Source of the DNA: Rubrobacteraceae bacterium
Lineage (GTDB): Bacteria; Actinomycetota; Rubrobacteria; Rubrobacterales; Rubrobacteraceae
Assembly (NCBI GenBank): GCA_021156345.1
Contig: JAJNDJ010000110.1
Location: forward strand, 1 to 8,683
Direction of reading: 5' to 3'
Length of the DNA stretch: 8,683 bases
Shown here: positions 1 to 5,919 of the stretch, piece after piece
Position numbering within the stretch: the first letter of the stretch is position 1
How the letters are laid out: every line of letters begins with the position of its first letter
The notes under the pieces: model-generated
Database searches by the model: none
The model's input: only the letters and a program-made list of their open reading frames with translations
Told to the model about the DNA's origin: nothing
Program-made: the position numbers and the translations under genes

Positions 1-509
1 ATCTCCTTGAGGCGCCTGACCTTCTCGACCATCTCGGGGATGAAGGCCTGGCCTCCGAAGCCGGGGTTGACGCTCATTACGTTCACGTAGCTCACGTACG
101 GCAGCGCCCACTCTATAGACTCGGGAGGCGTAGTCGGGTTGAGGGCGACACCGGCCTCACAACCGCCGGTTCGGATCAGGTCGAGCGTGCGGTGCAGGTG
201 CGTGACCACCTCGGGCTGGACCGAGATGCTGACGACCCCGGCCTCGACGAAAGATGGGATCAGGTTGTCAGGGTTCGTTACCTGGAGATGAGCATCTATG
301 GGAAGGTCGACCGCGGCGGCGAGCGAGGCAGCGACGGCGGGGCCCACCGTAAGGTTCGGGACGAAGTGGTTGTCCATCACGTCGAAGTGTATGAGGTCGG
401 CTCCACCCCTTTCGGCCCTCCGTACTTCCTCGGCCAGTTCCGAGAAATCGGCCGCGAGTATCGAAGGGGCGCCGACCACCCTGTCACCGAGCCTACCGAA
501 AAAGGTCAA
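1..509 (-). CDS. rpe: Ribulose-phosphate 3-epimerase, 3' end outside window
   Basis: Interconverts ribulose 5-phosphate and xylulose 5-phosphate in the cytosolic pentose phosphate pathway or Calvin cycle. The visible 169 residues show the family signatures in order: APSILAADF, HFDVMDNHFVPN with the metal-binding His and catalytic Asp, DAHLQV with the second metal His, GVALNPTTP and VMSVNPGFGGQAF. The family is about 220 residues long, so roughly 50 are missing, including the second catalytic Asp (VDGG motif). I chose TTG at 509 because a GGGAGG ribosome site lies 8 bases upstream and the TTG overlaps the TGA stop of the preceding membrane gene as TTGA, suggesting translational coupling. An ATG at 548 is in frame but has no good ribosome site and would add 13 residues unlike the family. 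Substitutions to note are DAHLQV where DVHLM is usual and ISVQPE where a His usually stands in place of Gln. Confidence 0.95.
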   Translation of the reverse strand, partial: MTFFGRLGDRVVGAPSILAADFSELAEEVRRAERGGADLIHFDVMDNHFVPNLTVGPAVAASLAAAVDLPIDAHLQVTNPDNLIPSFVEAGVVSISVQPEVVTHLHRTLDLIRTGGCEAGVALNPTTPPESIEWALPYVSYVNVMSVNPGFGGQAFIPEMVEKVRRLKE

Positions 510-2710
510 GAGATGTGCCTCCCAGGTCGAGTATCCAGAGAGGGCCATTTTACAGAAAGGGTCCCAGGCGAACTCATCGGCGGTCCTGACTTCGAAGCCA
601 CCTCCTTGAGGCTCACTGCGTAAAGATCGTACCTCTCACTAGGTGTCTCCACTTGGGTGAAGCCGGACAGGCTTTCGAGCGATCCGCTCAGCTGTGAGTC
701 CTTAGCGACCATCACGTAGTCCACGTTGTTGCGGCGCAGGATCTCGACGGCTTGCTGCAGCGTAGTCCCGCTGAAGAACTCCCGCACATCCAGCGAACCC
801 TGGGGCACTTCGATCTGGCCCGGCGCCCGCTTTTGTAGCTCGGGGAGGACTCTCAGCACCAATCCTCCCCTGCGGCTGACGACGTTTGCCTCTGAGGAGT
901 AAGCGGGGATACGGGCGCTCTGGATGTCGGGCGCAAGCACGACAACGGGCGAGCGCATCTCGTCGCGGAACCAGGGAAAGATGGGATCAGAAGGGTAGAA
1001 GCCTGACTTGCGGCTCGTCTCCCCGTGCGCCTGAATAGACTCCATACCTTGACGCGCCTGGGGTAAAGCCGCAGCCGTCAGGGCGACTACCAATATGATG
1101 GGCAAGGCCCCCGCCAGTAAACGCGCCGGCCCGAAGCTCCGCAACCACGTGGCCACGTACTCTGTGGCGGTCCACACTAGCCAGCCGAGCGTCAGCACGC
1201 CAGCAAGCTGTATGGGCCAGGCCAGACGCCAGATCTGGCCCGGGAGCACGACATTATCGCCGAGGAACGTGGCGATGGAGGGTACGTAGACGATTACGGT
1301 CGTCAGGTACAACATTCCGAAGAGCAGTTGTGCAGCCAAACTCCGCTTCAGGCGCCAGAGCAAGAAAGGAATCCCGATCAAGAAGGCGGTGGCGATCACA
1401 GGGTCGAGGATCAAAGAAGGGTGCATTATGTAGGAGCCGTCAGCCAGTTCGAAGATGCGGTTCCTCTCCGGGCTGACGAAGATCATGTTCCGCAGCACGT
1501 CGGGGTCGCCGGAATTGATGTCCGAGTCGGCCAGCGCGTTCGATAGCGACTCATCGGTAAACGACGAGACCAGGACCGCAGGAACGGCGATGATCGCGAC
1601 TCCAGTAAGACCCATGGCCGAGATCCTGGCCCACGCCGCGCGGCTGCGAGGGTTGGCGGCAAGGTGCAAAATGGCGAACCCGGCCATGGAGATCCCGATG
1701 ATCGCCAAACCTATGGGATGCACGGCCATGACGGCACAGCAGAGGAACGAGAAACCAAGGAAATACCGCTTCCCCCCACCTTGCAGAAACGCGTAAGCGA
1801 AAGCGAGCGCCAGCGGCAAGAAGAGGAACTTGGCGACAAGTTTGTCCTCGGGCAGGCGCTGGACGAACTCTCCTCCCCATGCTATGCGCGACTGGCTGAG
1901 GTGTACAAAGAAGAACAGAGCGTACAGGCAACCGGACAACAGCGCCGCCTTCTCGCTCTCGAACAGGACGCGCGCCAGGGCGTAGAAGACCAGGAAGGCT
2001 ACAACCACCAGTGCCGGATTCAGGTATGAGAAGACCAGATCTACAGGGTCGACCCCAGAGACCCTGGAGACTGCTGCCTGCTCCAGTAACCAGCCGTTGA
2101 TCCTGGCGCGCGAGAGACCCACTTCACTACCGAAGAACGGCTCGACGGAGGCGAGCCTGTCTCCGCTGAGGTACTCCCTGACCCACGATAGGTAGATCCA
2201 GATGTCTCCGTAGTAACTCGGGGCCGTGTTCCTGGCTATGTAGGAGAGTGCAGCGACAAGGGCGGCGAAAGGCACCCAGAGCAAACCCCCTCGGTCGTAG
2301 AGCGCAACGCCGGTCTGACCTTCTTCCGCCTGCTCGGGGCGGAAGATCAAGACCACAGAGGCCAGCCAACACACGCCTACGAACATGCCGCAGGCCCACA
2401 GGTAGGCTTCCAGGGTGCTCTGCAAGATGAGCATGGGCACTGCCAGGAGGGCGAAGAGCCCGACGCTCGTGACGAAAGCAGCCGGCGCGAGCGCGGCGCC
2501 GGAAAAATAGTCACTCAAGAACCAGCGCACCAGTAATACGCCCGGCGTCAAGAATAGGACCAGGGTAGAGAGCAACATTACCCAAGATATCGGCGCCAGG
2601 GTGCCCCTGAACGGGCCGATAGCGGCGAATCCTGCGACCACCGCGAGCGCGACGCCGGCCTCGAACCATCGAAGCTGGATCCGGCTCCGTTTCACCGTCC
2701 CGTCTTGCAA
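506..2710 (-). CDS. Multi-pass GT-C-like membrane protein, possible glycosyltransferase
   Basis: A protein of about 734 residues with some 14 hydrophobic segments, for example near residues 17-32, 41-62, 75-97, 102-123, 142-159, 225-248, 255-272, 317-350, 438-455, 460-480 and 530-550. A hydrophilic C-terminal domain of about 180 residues follows. Just after the fifth segment is YYGDIWIYLSWVREYL, whose Asp near residue 169 sits where GT-C glycosyltransferases carry their catalytic acidic loop residue. The C-terminal RRNNVDYVMV and ERYDLYAV resemble the ends of such membrane proteins. The donor is presumably a lipid-linked sugar, but the substrate is unknown. The frame opens with TTG at 2710, 6 bases after the arylsulfotransferase stop, with no clear ribosome site. 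GTG at 2695 is an alternative that would drop five residues. The gene overlaps rpe by 4 bases (TTGA). The GT-C assignment rests on topology and one motif only. Confidence 0.8.
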   Translation of the reverse strand: MQDGTVKRSRIQLRWFEAGVALAVVAGFAAIGPFRGTLAPISWVMLLSTLVLFLTPGVLLVRWFLSDYFSGAALAPAAFVTSVGLFALLAVPMLILQSTLEAYLWACGMFVGVCWLASVVLIFRPEQAEEGQTGVALYDRGGLLWVPFAALVAALSYIARNTAPSYYGDIWIYLSWVREYLSGDRLASVEPFFGSEVGLSRARINGWLLEQAAVSRVSGVDPVDLVFSYLNPALVVVAFLVFYALARVLFESEKAALLSGCLYALFFFVHLSQSRIAWGGEFVQRLPEDKLVAKFLFLPLALAFAYAFLQGGGKRYFLGFSFLCCAVMAVHPIGLAIIGISMAGFAILHLAANPRSRAAWARISAMGLTGVAIIAVPAVLVSSFTDESLSNALADSDINSGDPDVLRNMIFVSPERNRIFELADGSYIMHPSLILDPVIATAFLIGIPFLLWRLKRSLAAQLLFGMLYLTTVIVYVPSIATFLGDNVVLPGQIWRLAWPIQLAGVLTLGWLVWTATEYVATWLRSFGPARLLAGALPIILVVALTAAALPQARQGMESIQAHGETSRKSGFYPSDPIFPWFRDEMRSPVVVLAPDIQSARIPAYSSEANVVSRRGGLVLRVLPELQKRAPGQIEVPQGSLDVREFFSGTTLQQAVEILRRNNVDYVMVAKDSQLSGSLESLSGFTQVETPSERYDLYAVSLKEVASKSGPPMSSPGTLSVKWPSLDTRPGRHIS
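518..523 (-). promoter_or_regulatory. Ribosome binding site of rpe
   Basis: GGGAGG on the minus strand, 8 bases before the TTG at 509. It lies inside the 3' end of the upstream membrane-protein gene. It decides the rpe start in favour of TTG over the ATG at 548 and fits reinitiation at the TTGA overlap. Confidence 0.75.
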
Positions 2711-2714
2711 GACG
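2701..2714. repeat. Perfect 14-bp palindrome over the membrane gene start
   Basis: CGTCTTGCAAGACG equals its own reverse complement. It spans the gap between the arylsulfotransferase stop (2717-2719) and the membrane gene, and contains the proposed TTG start at 2708-2710. In RNA it could form a five-pair stem with a four-base TGCA loop, enclosing the start codon. It could instead be a protein-binding site or chance. Confidence 0.45.
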
Positions 2715-2716
2715 CT

Positions 2717-3727
2717 TTACGAGCTGGTTTGGCCCGTCGAAGCGGAAGACGCTACCGGCTCGACCGCCTCGGAGGTACCGAGTACGCGGCCAGAGCCGTC
2801 TTTGGCTTCGACAGCGACGTAAGGCTCATTGGTGTACAGCGTTACAGCGGTTTCGAAGCCCTTGCGGGGGGCTGATCCAGCGGGCTCGAGCTTATCAGGA
2901 TCGCCACCAGCCAGCACCTGCCAGGTGTCTACCTCTGTGGCGCCGTTCCAACTGACGTAAAGCGTTACCATGTCATCCGGCCCGGCTTCGGCCACGACCG
3001 CGGGTCGATCCTCCGGCTGACCTTTCCACGGGAAGCGGAAAGCCCTGTAAGACTCGACCTGGGAGGGGAAGCTGGCGTCGTAGAGCAGTTTGCCGTCCGG
3101 GCCGAACTCCGAGTAGGACGGCTCGCTACCCCATCCGACGAAAACGTTACCGTTGGGCAACACCTGGACGTTACCCTGGGTGGCCGCGAGAATCTTGTTC
3201 GGATGCGTGTACTCACCTGCCAGGGTGGCGCTCATGTTATCTTCGTCGACCTCGACCACTATGCCGCGGGACTGTACATCTTTCTGGACCCCGCCGTTGT
3301 CGAAGATCGTTATCGTGCCGTCGGGGTGGCGGCGGGCATCGTGCTGCCAGTCGGTTCTGGTACCGTATCCCATGTCGGCCGCCTCGAGATCGCGCGGCGG
3401 TTCGTAGAGAGACTCCTCCAGCCCGATGTGGTCGAGGCTGTGCCACTCGAAAAGTACCTCGCCGGTTCCGATGTCGATCTCCTGGACTATCCCGTCGAGC
3501 ACAACGCCGTCTACAGGTCCACCGACGCCGGACAGATCCCTTTGTACTTTGCTGTAGATCGTGATCAGGGCCGTATCCTGGGGTGTGATGAGGAACTCGT
3601 GGTGGTCACCCTCGTAGCCATTGCCGGCCCCGAACCGGGCTATCTCACGATAGGAATGGTCGAAGATCACGTACTCGCCCTGGCCGTAGCCAGTATGGAG
3701 TCCCTCCCACCAGGTGAGCCGGTGCAT
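2717..3727 (-). CDS. Arylsulfotransferase C-terminal fragment (long open frame)
   Basis: This 336-residue frame holds most of the propeller and the C-terminal domain of the disrupted arylsulfotransferase. Recognisable family blocks in order are LTWWEGLHTGYGQGEYVI, AGNGYEGDHHEFLITP, DGIVQEIDIGTGEVLFEWHS, WQHDARRHPDGTITIFDNG, THPNKILAATQGNVQVLPNG, VFVGWGSEPSYSEF, SYRAFRFPWKG and VSWNGATEVDTWQVLAGG. The His residues in HHEF and WQHDARR are candidates for the sulfate-relay centre, inferred from family conservation. The last part, about residues 240-320, looks like a small beta-sandwich domain. A gene caller would start it at ATG 3727, but that codon is inside what should be mid-protein (RMHRLTWWEG). 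The fragment alone would lack an export signal and be unlikely to fold as a complete propeller. Confidence 0.75.
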   Translation of the reverse strand: MHRLTWWEGLHTGYGQGEYVIFDHSYREIARFGAGNGYEGDHHEFLITPQDTALITIYSKVQRDLSGVGGPVDGVVLDGIVQEIDIGTGEVLFEWHSLDHIGLEESLYEPPRDLEAADMGYGTRTDWQHDARRHPDGTITIFDNGGVQKDVQSRGIVVEVDEDNMSATLAGEYTHPNKILAATQGNVQVLPNGNVFVGWGSEPSYSEFGPDGKLLYDASFPSQVESYRAFRFPWKGQPEDRPAVVAEAGPDDMVTLYVSWNGATEVDTWQVLAGGDPDKLEPAGSAPRKGFETAVTLYTNEPYVAVEAKDGSGRVLGTSEAVEPVASSASTGQTSS

Positions 3728-4025
3728 CCTGGGTAGGAGCCTCCTCTCCTGGGCCCTTTTTGGGGGAGACGAAGATGTGGCCGGGGGCCGCGCCAGGCAG
3801 ATTCGTGTTCACCTTGATGGCGGGCGGGCGGAGATCCGGACGCGAGCGGAAAGACCTCGCCTGTCCAGGTCCCTGGGGCGCGGCGGACGCCCGGGTGCGC
3901 GCGCTCGGCTCGCAACCAAGGGAGCCGGAAAGTGCGACCAGGGCGGTTCCGGCCGTGAGGGCGCCGAGAAATCTCCGGCGTGTGATCCCTGCTCCAAGTC
4001 TGCCATTGCTCCACTGCTTGCCCAA
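3645..4025 (-). CDS. Arylsulfotransferase N-terminal fragment with Tat signal
   Basis: This 126-residue frame carries the N-terminus of the disrupted arylsulfotransferase. A basic leader ends in ITRRRFLG, a twin-arginine motif predicting export of folded protein, followed by a hydrophobic core and GSLGC. Family-like sequence continues through FRSRPDLRPPAIKVNTNLPG and GHIFVSPKKGPG. Past about base 3747 the frame becomes meaningless: DAPAHLVGGTPYW is the frame-shifted reading of MHRLTWWEGLHTG in the next fragment. TTG at 4025 has GAGAGGG at 4031-4037 and a 5-base spacer. ATG at 4052 adds nine residues but sits just behind a strong hairpin. Confidence 0.65.
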   Translation of the reverse strand: MGKQWSNGRLGAGITRRRFLGALTAGTALVALSGSLGCEPSARTRASAAPQGPGQARSFRSRPDLRPPAIKVNTNLPGAAPGHIFVSPKKGPGEEAPTQDAPAHLVGGTPYWLRPGRVRDLRPFLS

Positions 4026-4055
4026 ATTCGCCCTCTCGTCTCTCGCCAGCATCGA

Positions 4056-4084
4056 AGGGGAGTAGGCGCCAGGCCTGCTCCCCT
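4056..4084. repeat. Inverted repeat / stem-loop upstream of arylsulfotransferase
   Basis: On the plus strand AGGGGAG at 4056-4062 and AGGC at 4064-4067 pair with GCCT at 4073-4076 and CTCCCCT at 4078-4084. This leaves a five-base loop and one interior position (T/G on plus, C/A on minus). Eleven Watson-Crick pairs make it the strongest hairpin I see in the gap. Neither strand has a T-run after it, so it is not a standard intrinsic terminator. It ends four bases before ATG 4052 and would hinder initiation there, which favours TTG 4025. Confidence 0.5.
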
Positions 4085-4302
4085 ACACACGAGCGGAAGC
4101 CACGAAGACCTCCGGTCGCGCGCCACATATGCTCCGTCAAGGAGTTTCGGGGGGCTCGAACGCACTCCCGCGCGGATCGGCCCTGTTAAAGAGGGATCTT
4201 CCACGAAAAGCCGCAGCTTTGCAAGGCTTGTCAGCCAGCCAGCAAGGACCTGCCAAAGAGGCTTACAAAGGCAGCTAGACTCCGTGGCAGACGATGCGGA
4301 GC

Positions 4303-4311
4303 CTTATAGCA
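4303..4311 (-). promoter_or_regulatory. Possible extended -10 promoter element
   Basis: The minus strand reads TGCTATAAG, matching a TGn-TATAAT-like extended -10, one of the few A/T-rich hexamers in the gap. No good -35 lies at 16-18 bases upstream. Transcription from here would give the arylsulfotransferase gene a leader of about 270 bases. This is a weak candidate. Confidence 0.25.
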
Positions 4312-4338
4312 CGACCAACGCAAGTCACTCCCAACAGA

Positions 4339-4360
4339 GCTGACAAGGGGAGGCGTCAGC
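4339..4360 (-). terminator. Possible weak terminator after mltG
   Basis: GCTGAC at 4339-4344 pairs with GTCAGC at 4355-4360 around a ten-base loop, about 50 bases past the mltG stop. On the minus strand the stem is followed by TCTGTT, not a clean T-run, so termination efficiency is doubtful. Confidence 0.3.
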
Positions 4361-4380
4361 CGGAGCGTGCTACATTCACA

Positions 4381-4393
4381 GAGGTTGAACCTC
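4381..4393. repeat. 13-bp palindrome GAGGTTGAACCTC
   Basis: Six bases on each side of a central G form a perfect inverted repeat, starting 16 bases past the mltG stop. The loop is too tight for a full RNA hairpin, so an operator-like site or chance is more likely than a terminator. No regulator is identifiable from the sequence. Confidence 0.35.
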
Positions 4394-4408
4394 AGTGCAA
4401 ACTTCCCC

Positions 4409-5509
4409 CTAGCGTTCTGCCTTAGCCTTCGCCTGGAGGAAATCATCGTAGCTCTTGGTAAAGAAGTGCTTCTCACCGTTCGCTTCGAGGACGTAGTAGA
4501 GGTAGCTGGTATTCGCGGGGTTCATCGCGGCCAGGAGTGACTCCTTTCCCGGGCTGCATATGGGTCCTGGTGGCAGTCCTTTGTTCTCGTAGGTATTGTA
4601 CGGTGAGTCTACCTTCAGGTCGGCCAACGAGAGGTTCGCCTTGGGTCTCTTCAGTGCGTACTGGATCGTGGCGTCGATCTGGAGCGGCATGTCCTTGCGC
4701 ATGCGGTTGTAGATTACCGAAGCTATCAGCGGCTTCTCCTCATGGCTGGCGGCCTCTTTCTCGACCAGGGAGGCCACGGTCACAACCTGATTCTCCGTAA
4801 GGTCGAGACGTTCTTTCGCTTGGGCGAAGTCGAGGTCCTGGGTCTCGAGTAGATACTGCTGGAGGAGCCTGTCGACTATCTGCCTGGCGGTAACGCCCTT
4901 CTCGAAATCGTACTTGGCAGGAAAGAGGTACCCTTCTGTTGACTTGACGTCGGAGTTGTCGAGAAATGCGTATCCATAGTCGGTTCTACGCGCGGCCCCC
5001 TCGAACTCGGGCCGGGGGACACTGCTTTCCGCGGCGACGGTCCCGGCGGTCTCCTTGATAGTAAGACCCTCGGGGATCGTAACGGTGAACGTGGGAGCGG
5101 CCTGTCCGACAGTCAGTTTATGGAGGATCTCCCCGCTATCCTGGCCAGGCTCGAAAGCGTAACGTCCGGTCTTTATCTCCGTACCGTACCCTTCATACCT
5201 GGCCTGCAGCTCGAAGACGAAGGCGCTCTTTATGACCCCGGCCTCTTCCAGCTTGGCGGCGACGTCCGAGAGCGTGTCGCCTCTGACGACCTGCACCATG
5301 GCCGATTTCCTGGGCCCGTCCTCGCCTCCTGTCGCCGCGGAGTAGATGACGAAGATGGCTCCCAGAACGCCGAGAAGGAGTAGGACGCCAAGCACGGTCG
5401 GCCCCGTGTTCGAGCGGCGTTTGCGCCGGATCGCCCTGGAGCCGGTTTGCTGGAGGGCGTCGAGCCTGGCATCGAGCTCGTGTCGCTTGCTCTTATCGTG
5501 GCGCCTCAA
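4409..5509 (-). CDS. mltG: Endolytic murein transglycosylase MltG (YceG-like)
   Basis: Cleaves nascent peptidoglycan strands at the outer face of the membrane and so sets glycan chain length. The 366-residue protein has a basic cytoplasmic N-terminus (about 1-36), a single membrane anchor (about 37-57) and a LysM-like region around 72-135. The catalytic domain follows, with TEGYLFPAKYDF near 191-202, ASLVEKEA near 246-253 (Glu 250 matches the catalytic Glu of the E. coli enzyme), VIYNRM, MPLQIDATIQYAL and YNTYENKGLPPGPICSPG. The length and motifs look complete and undamaged. The start is TTG at 5509, overlapping the ruvX stop as TTGA, with AGGGAG 5 bases upstream. The order alaS-ruvX-mltG is common in Gram-positive and actinobacterial genomes. 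An ordinary CDS for this cluster apart from its start codon. Confidence 0.95.
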   Translation of the reverse strand: MRRHDKSKRHELDARLDALQQTGSRAIRRKRRSNTGPTVLGVLLLLGVLGAIFVIYSAATGGEDGPRKSAMVQVVRGDTLSDVAAKLEEAGVIKSAFVFELQARYEGYGTEIKTGRYAFEPGQDSGEILHKLTVGQAAPTFTVTIPEGLTIKETAGTVAAESSVPRPEFEGAARRTDYGYAFLDNSDVKSTEGYLFPAKYDFEKGVTARQIVDRLLQQYLLETQDLDFAQAKERLDLTENQVVTVASLVEKEAASHEEKPLIASVIYNRMRKDMPLQIDATIQYALKRPKANLSLADLKVDSPYNTYENKGLPPGPICSPGKESLLAAMNPANTSYLYYVLEANGEKHFFTKSYDDFLQAKAKAER

Positions 5510-5916
5510 TGACTCTCCCTCGCCCCGAGGTACTCCTGCAACATCCGTGCGGCCGCCAGGTGATCCACCCTCACAGTCCCCTTTCTCCTGCCGCGGTTAC
5601 CGGCGAGACGGGTCGTGAATCGCTCGTCCCACTCTACGAACCGCACGCCAGGGAACTCTCTTCGCAAGGCATCCAGTCTAGACAAAACTTTGCGCGCCTG
5701 GAAGCCGACCTCCCCACCGAGCGTCTTCGGCACCCCGACGACGACTTCGTAGACGCCCTGTTCGTCCACGAGCCGGCTCAGGTAACCGGAGAGATCCCTG
5801 CTCGGTATCACATCGAGAGGACTGGCGATAACACCTTCGGGGTCCGATACGGCGACGCCGGTGCGTACCTCTCCGAGGTCGAGGGCGGCGACTCGCCCGC
5901 GGTCGGCTGGCGACAG
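5506..5916 (-). CDS. ruvX: Putative pre-16S rRNA nuclease / Holliday junction resolvase-like RuvX (YqgF), CTG start
   Basis: An RNase H-fold nuclease family implicated in maturing the 5' end of 16S rRNA. Motifs in order: RVAALDLGEVRTGVAVSD with the first catalytic Asp, VVGVPKTLGGEVGFQA, WDERFTT with the acidic Glu region, and VDHLAAARMLQEYL with the last Asp. Length is 136 residues, normal for the family. The start is unusual. Between the alaS TAA (5920-5922) and the first motif there is no in-frame ATG, GTG or TTG. A CTG at 5914-5916 lies 6 bases after GGAG (5923-5926) and gives MSPADRGRVAALDLG. The next usual codon, GTG at 5811, would remove the first catalytic Asp and first strand, so it is rejected. 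The coding sequence is in the same frame as the end of alaS and overlaps mltG by 4 bases. Confidence 0.88.
   Translation of the reverse strand: MSPADRGRVAALDLGEVRTGVAVSDPEGVIASPLDVIPSRDLSGYLSRLVDEQGVYEVVVGVPKTLGGEVGFQARKVLSRLDALRREFPGVRFVEWDERFTTRLAGNRGRRKGTVRVDHLAAARMLQEYLGARESH
5515..5520 (-). promoter_or_regulatory. Ribosome binding site of mltG
   Basis: AGGGAG on the minus strand, 5 bases before the TTG at 5509 and inside the end of ruvX. It supports the TTG start, which shares its last two bases with the ruvX TGA stop. Confidence 0.7.
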
Positions 5917-5919
5917 GAC

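Larger units (their letters stand above)
2717..4025 (-). pseudogene. Exported arylsulfotransferase-family protein, disrupted by internal losses
   Basis: The two coding parts together resemble actinobacterial PAPS-independent arylsulfotransferases (ASST, a beta-propeller that moves sulfate between phenolic compounds outside the cytoplasm). The N-terminal part (4025 to about 3747) has a twin-arginine signal, ITRRRFLGALTAG, a hydrophobic stretch ending in GSLGC that could be a weak lipobox, then FRSRPDLRPP and GHIFVSPKKGPG. The rest (3727 to 2717) is in another frame and begins at LTWWEG. From memory of the family, about 40 residues that should join the two parts (GPMIVDD to RVQRY region) are absent. 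About 45 to 50 more, including HINSV and RLGGK, are missing in frame between YEPP and MGYGTR. TTG at 4025 is preferred as start because GAGAGGG lies 5 bases upstream; ATG at 4052 is possible. The gene precedes the membrane protein by 6 bases. It may be a real pseudogene or a misassembled intact gene. Confidence 0.8.
4085..4408. other. Intergenic region with no supported gene
   Basis: The gap lies between the end of mltG and the leader of the arylsulfotransferase gene. Reading frames here have no recognisable protein character. It holds the inverted repeat at 4339-4360, the palindrome at 4381-4393 and a possible extended -10 at 4303-4308. It most likely contains the mltG transcript end and the promoter of the second block. 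No tRNA or known riboswitch was recognised. Confidence 0.6.

Noticed and set aside
450..500. Asn in HFDVMDNHFVPN of Rpe as a missing Gly
   Set aside because: Both Gly and Asn occur at this position in true Rpe enzymes; E. coli Rpe also has Asn.
192..623. Plus-strand open frame of 143 residues
   Set aside because: It is the antisense of rpe and the membrane-gene end, with no recognisable protein motifs. High GC makes long shadow frames common.
4115..4145. Promoter with TTGACG as -35 on the minus strand
   Set aside because: No -10-like hexamer occurs at 16-18 bases downstream; the sequence there is GC-rich.
4140..4190. tRNA-like 3' half on the minus strand around TTCGAGC
   Set aside because: The bases flanking TTCGAGC do not pair as a T-stem, and no matching acceptor or D arm is found.
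3714..4343. Plus-strand open frame of 209 residues across the gap
   Set aside because: Half of it is antisense to the Tat signal region, and the remainder has low-complexity, non-protein-like composition with no ribosome site noted.
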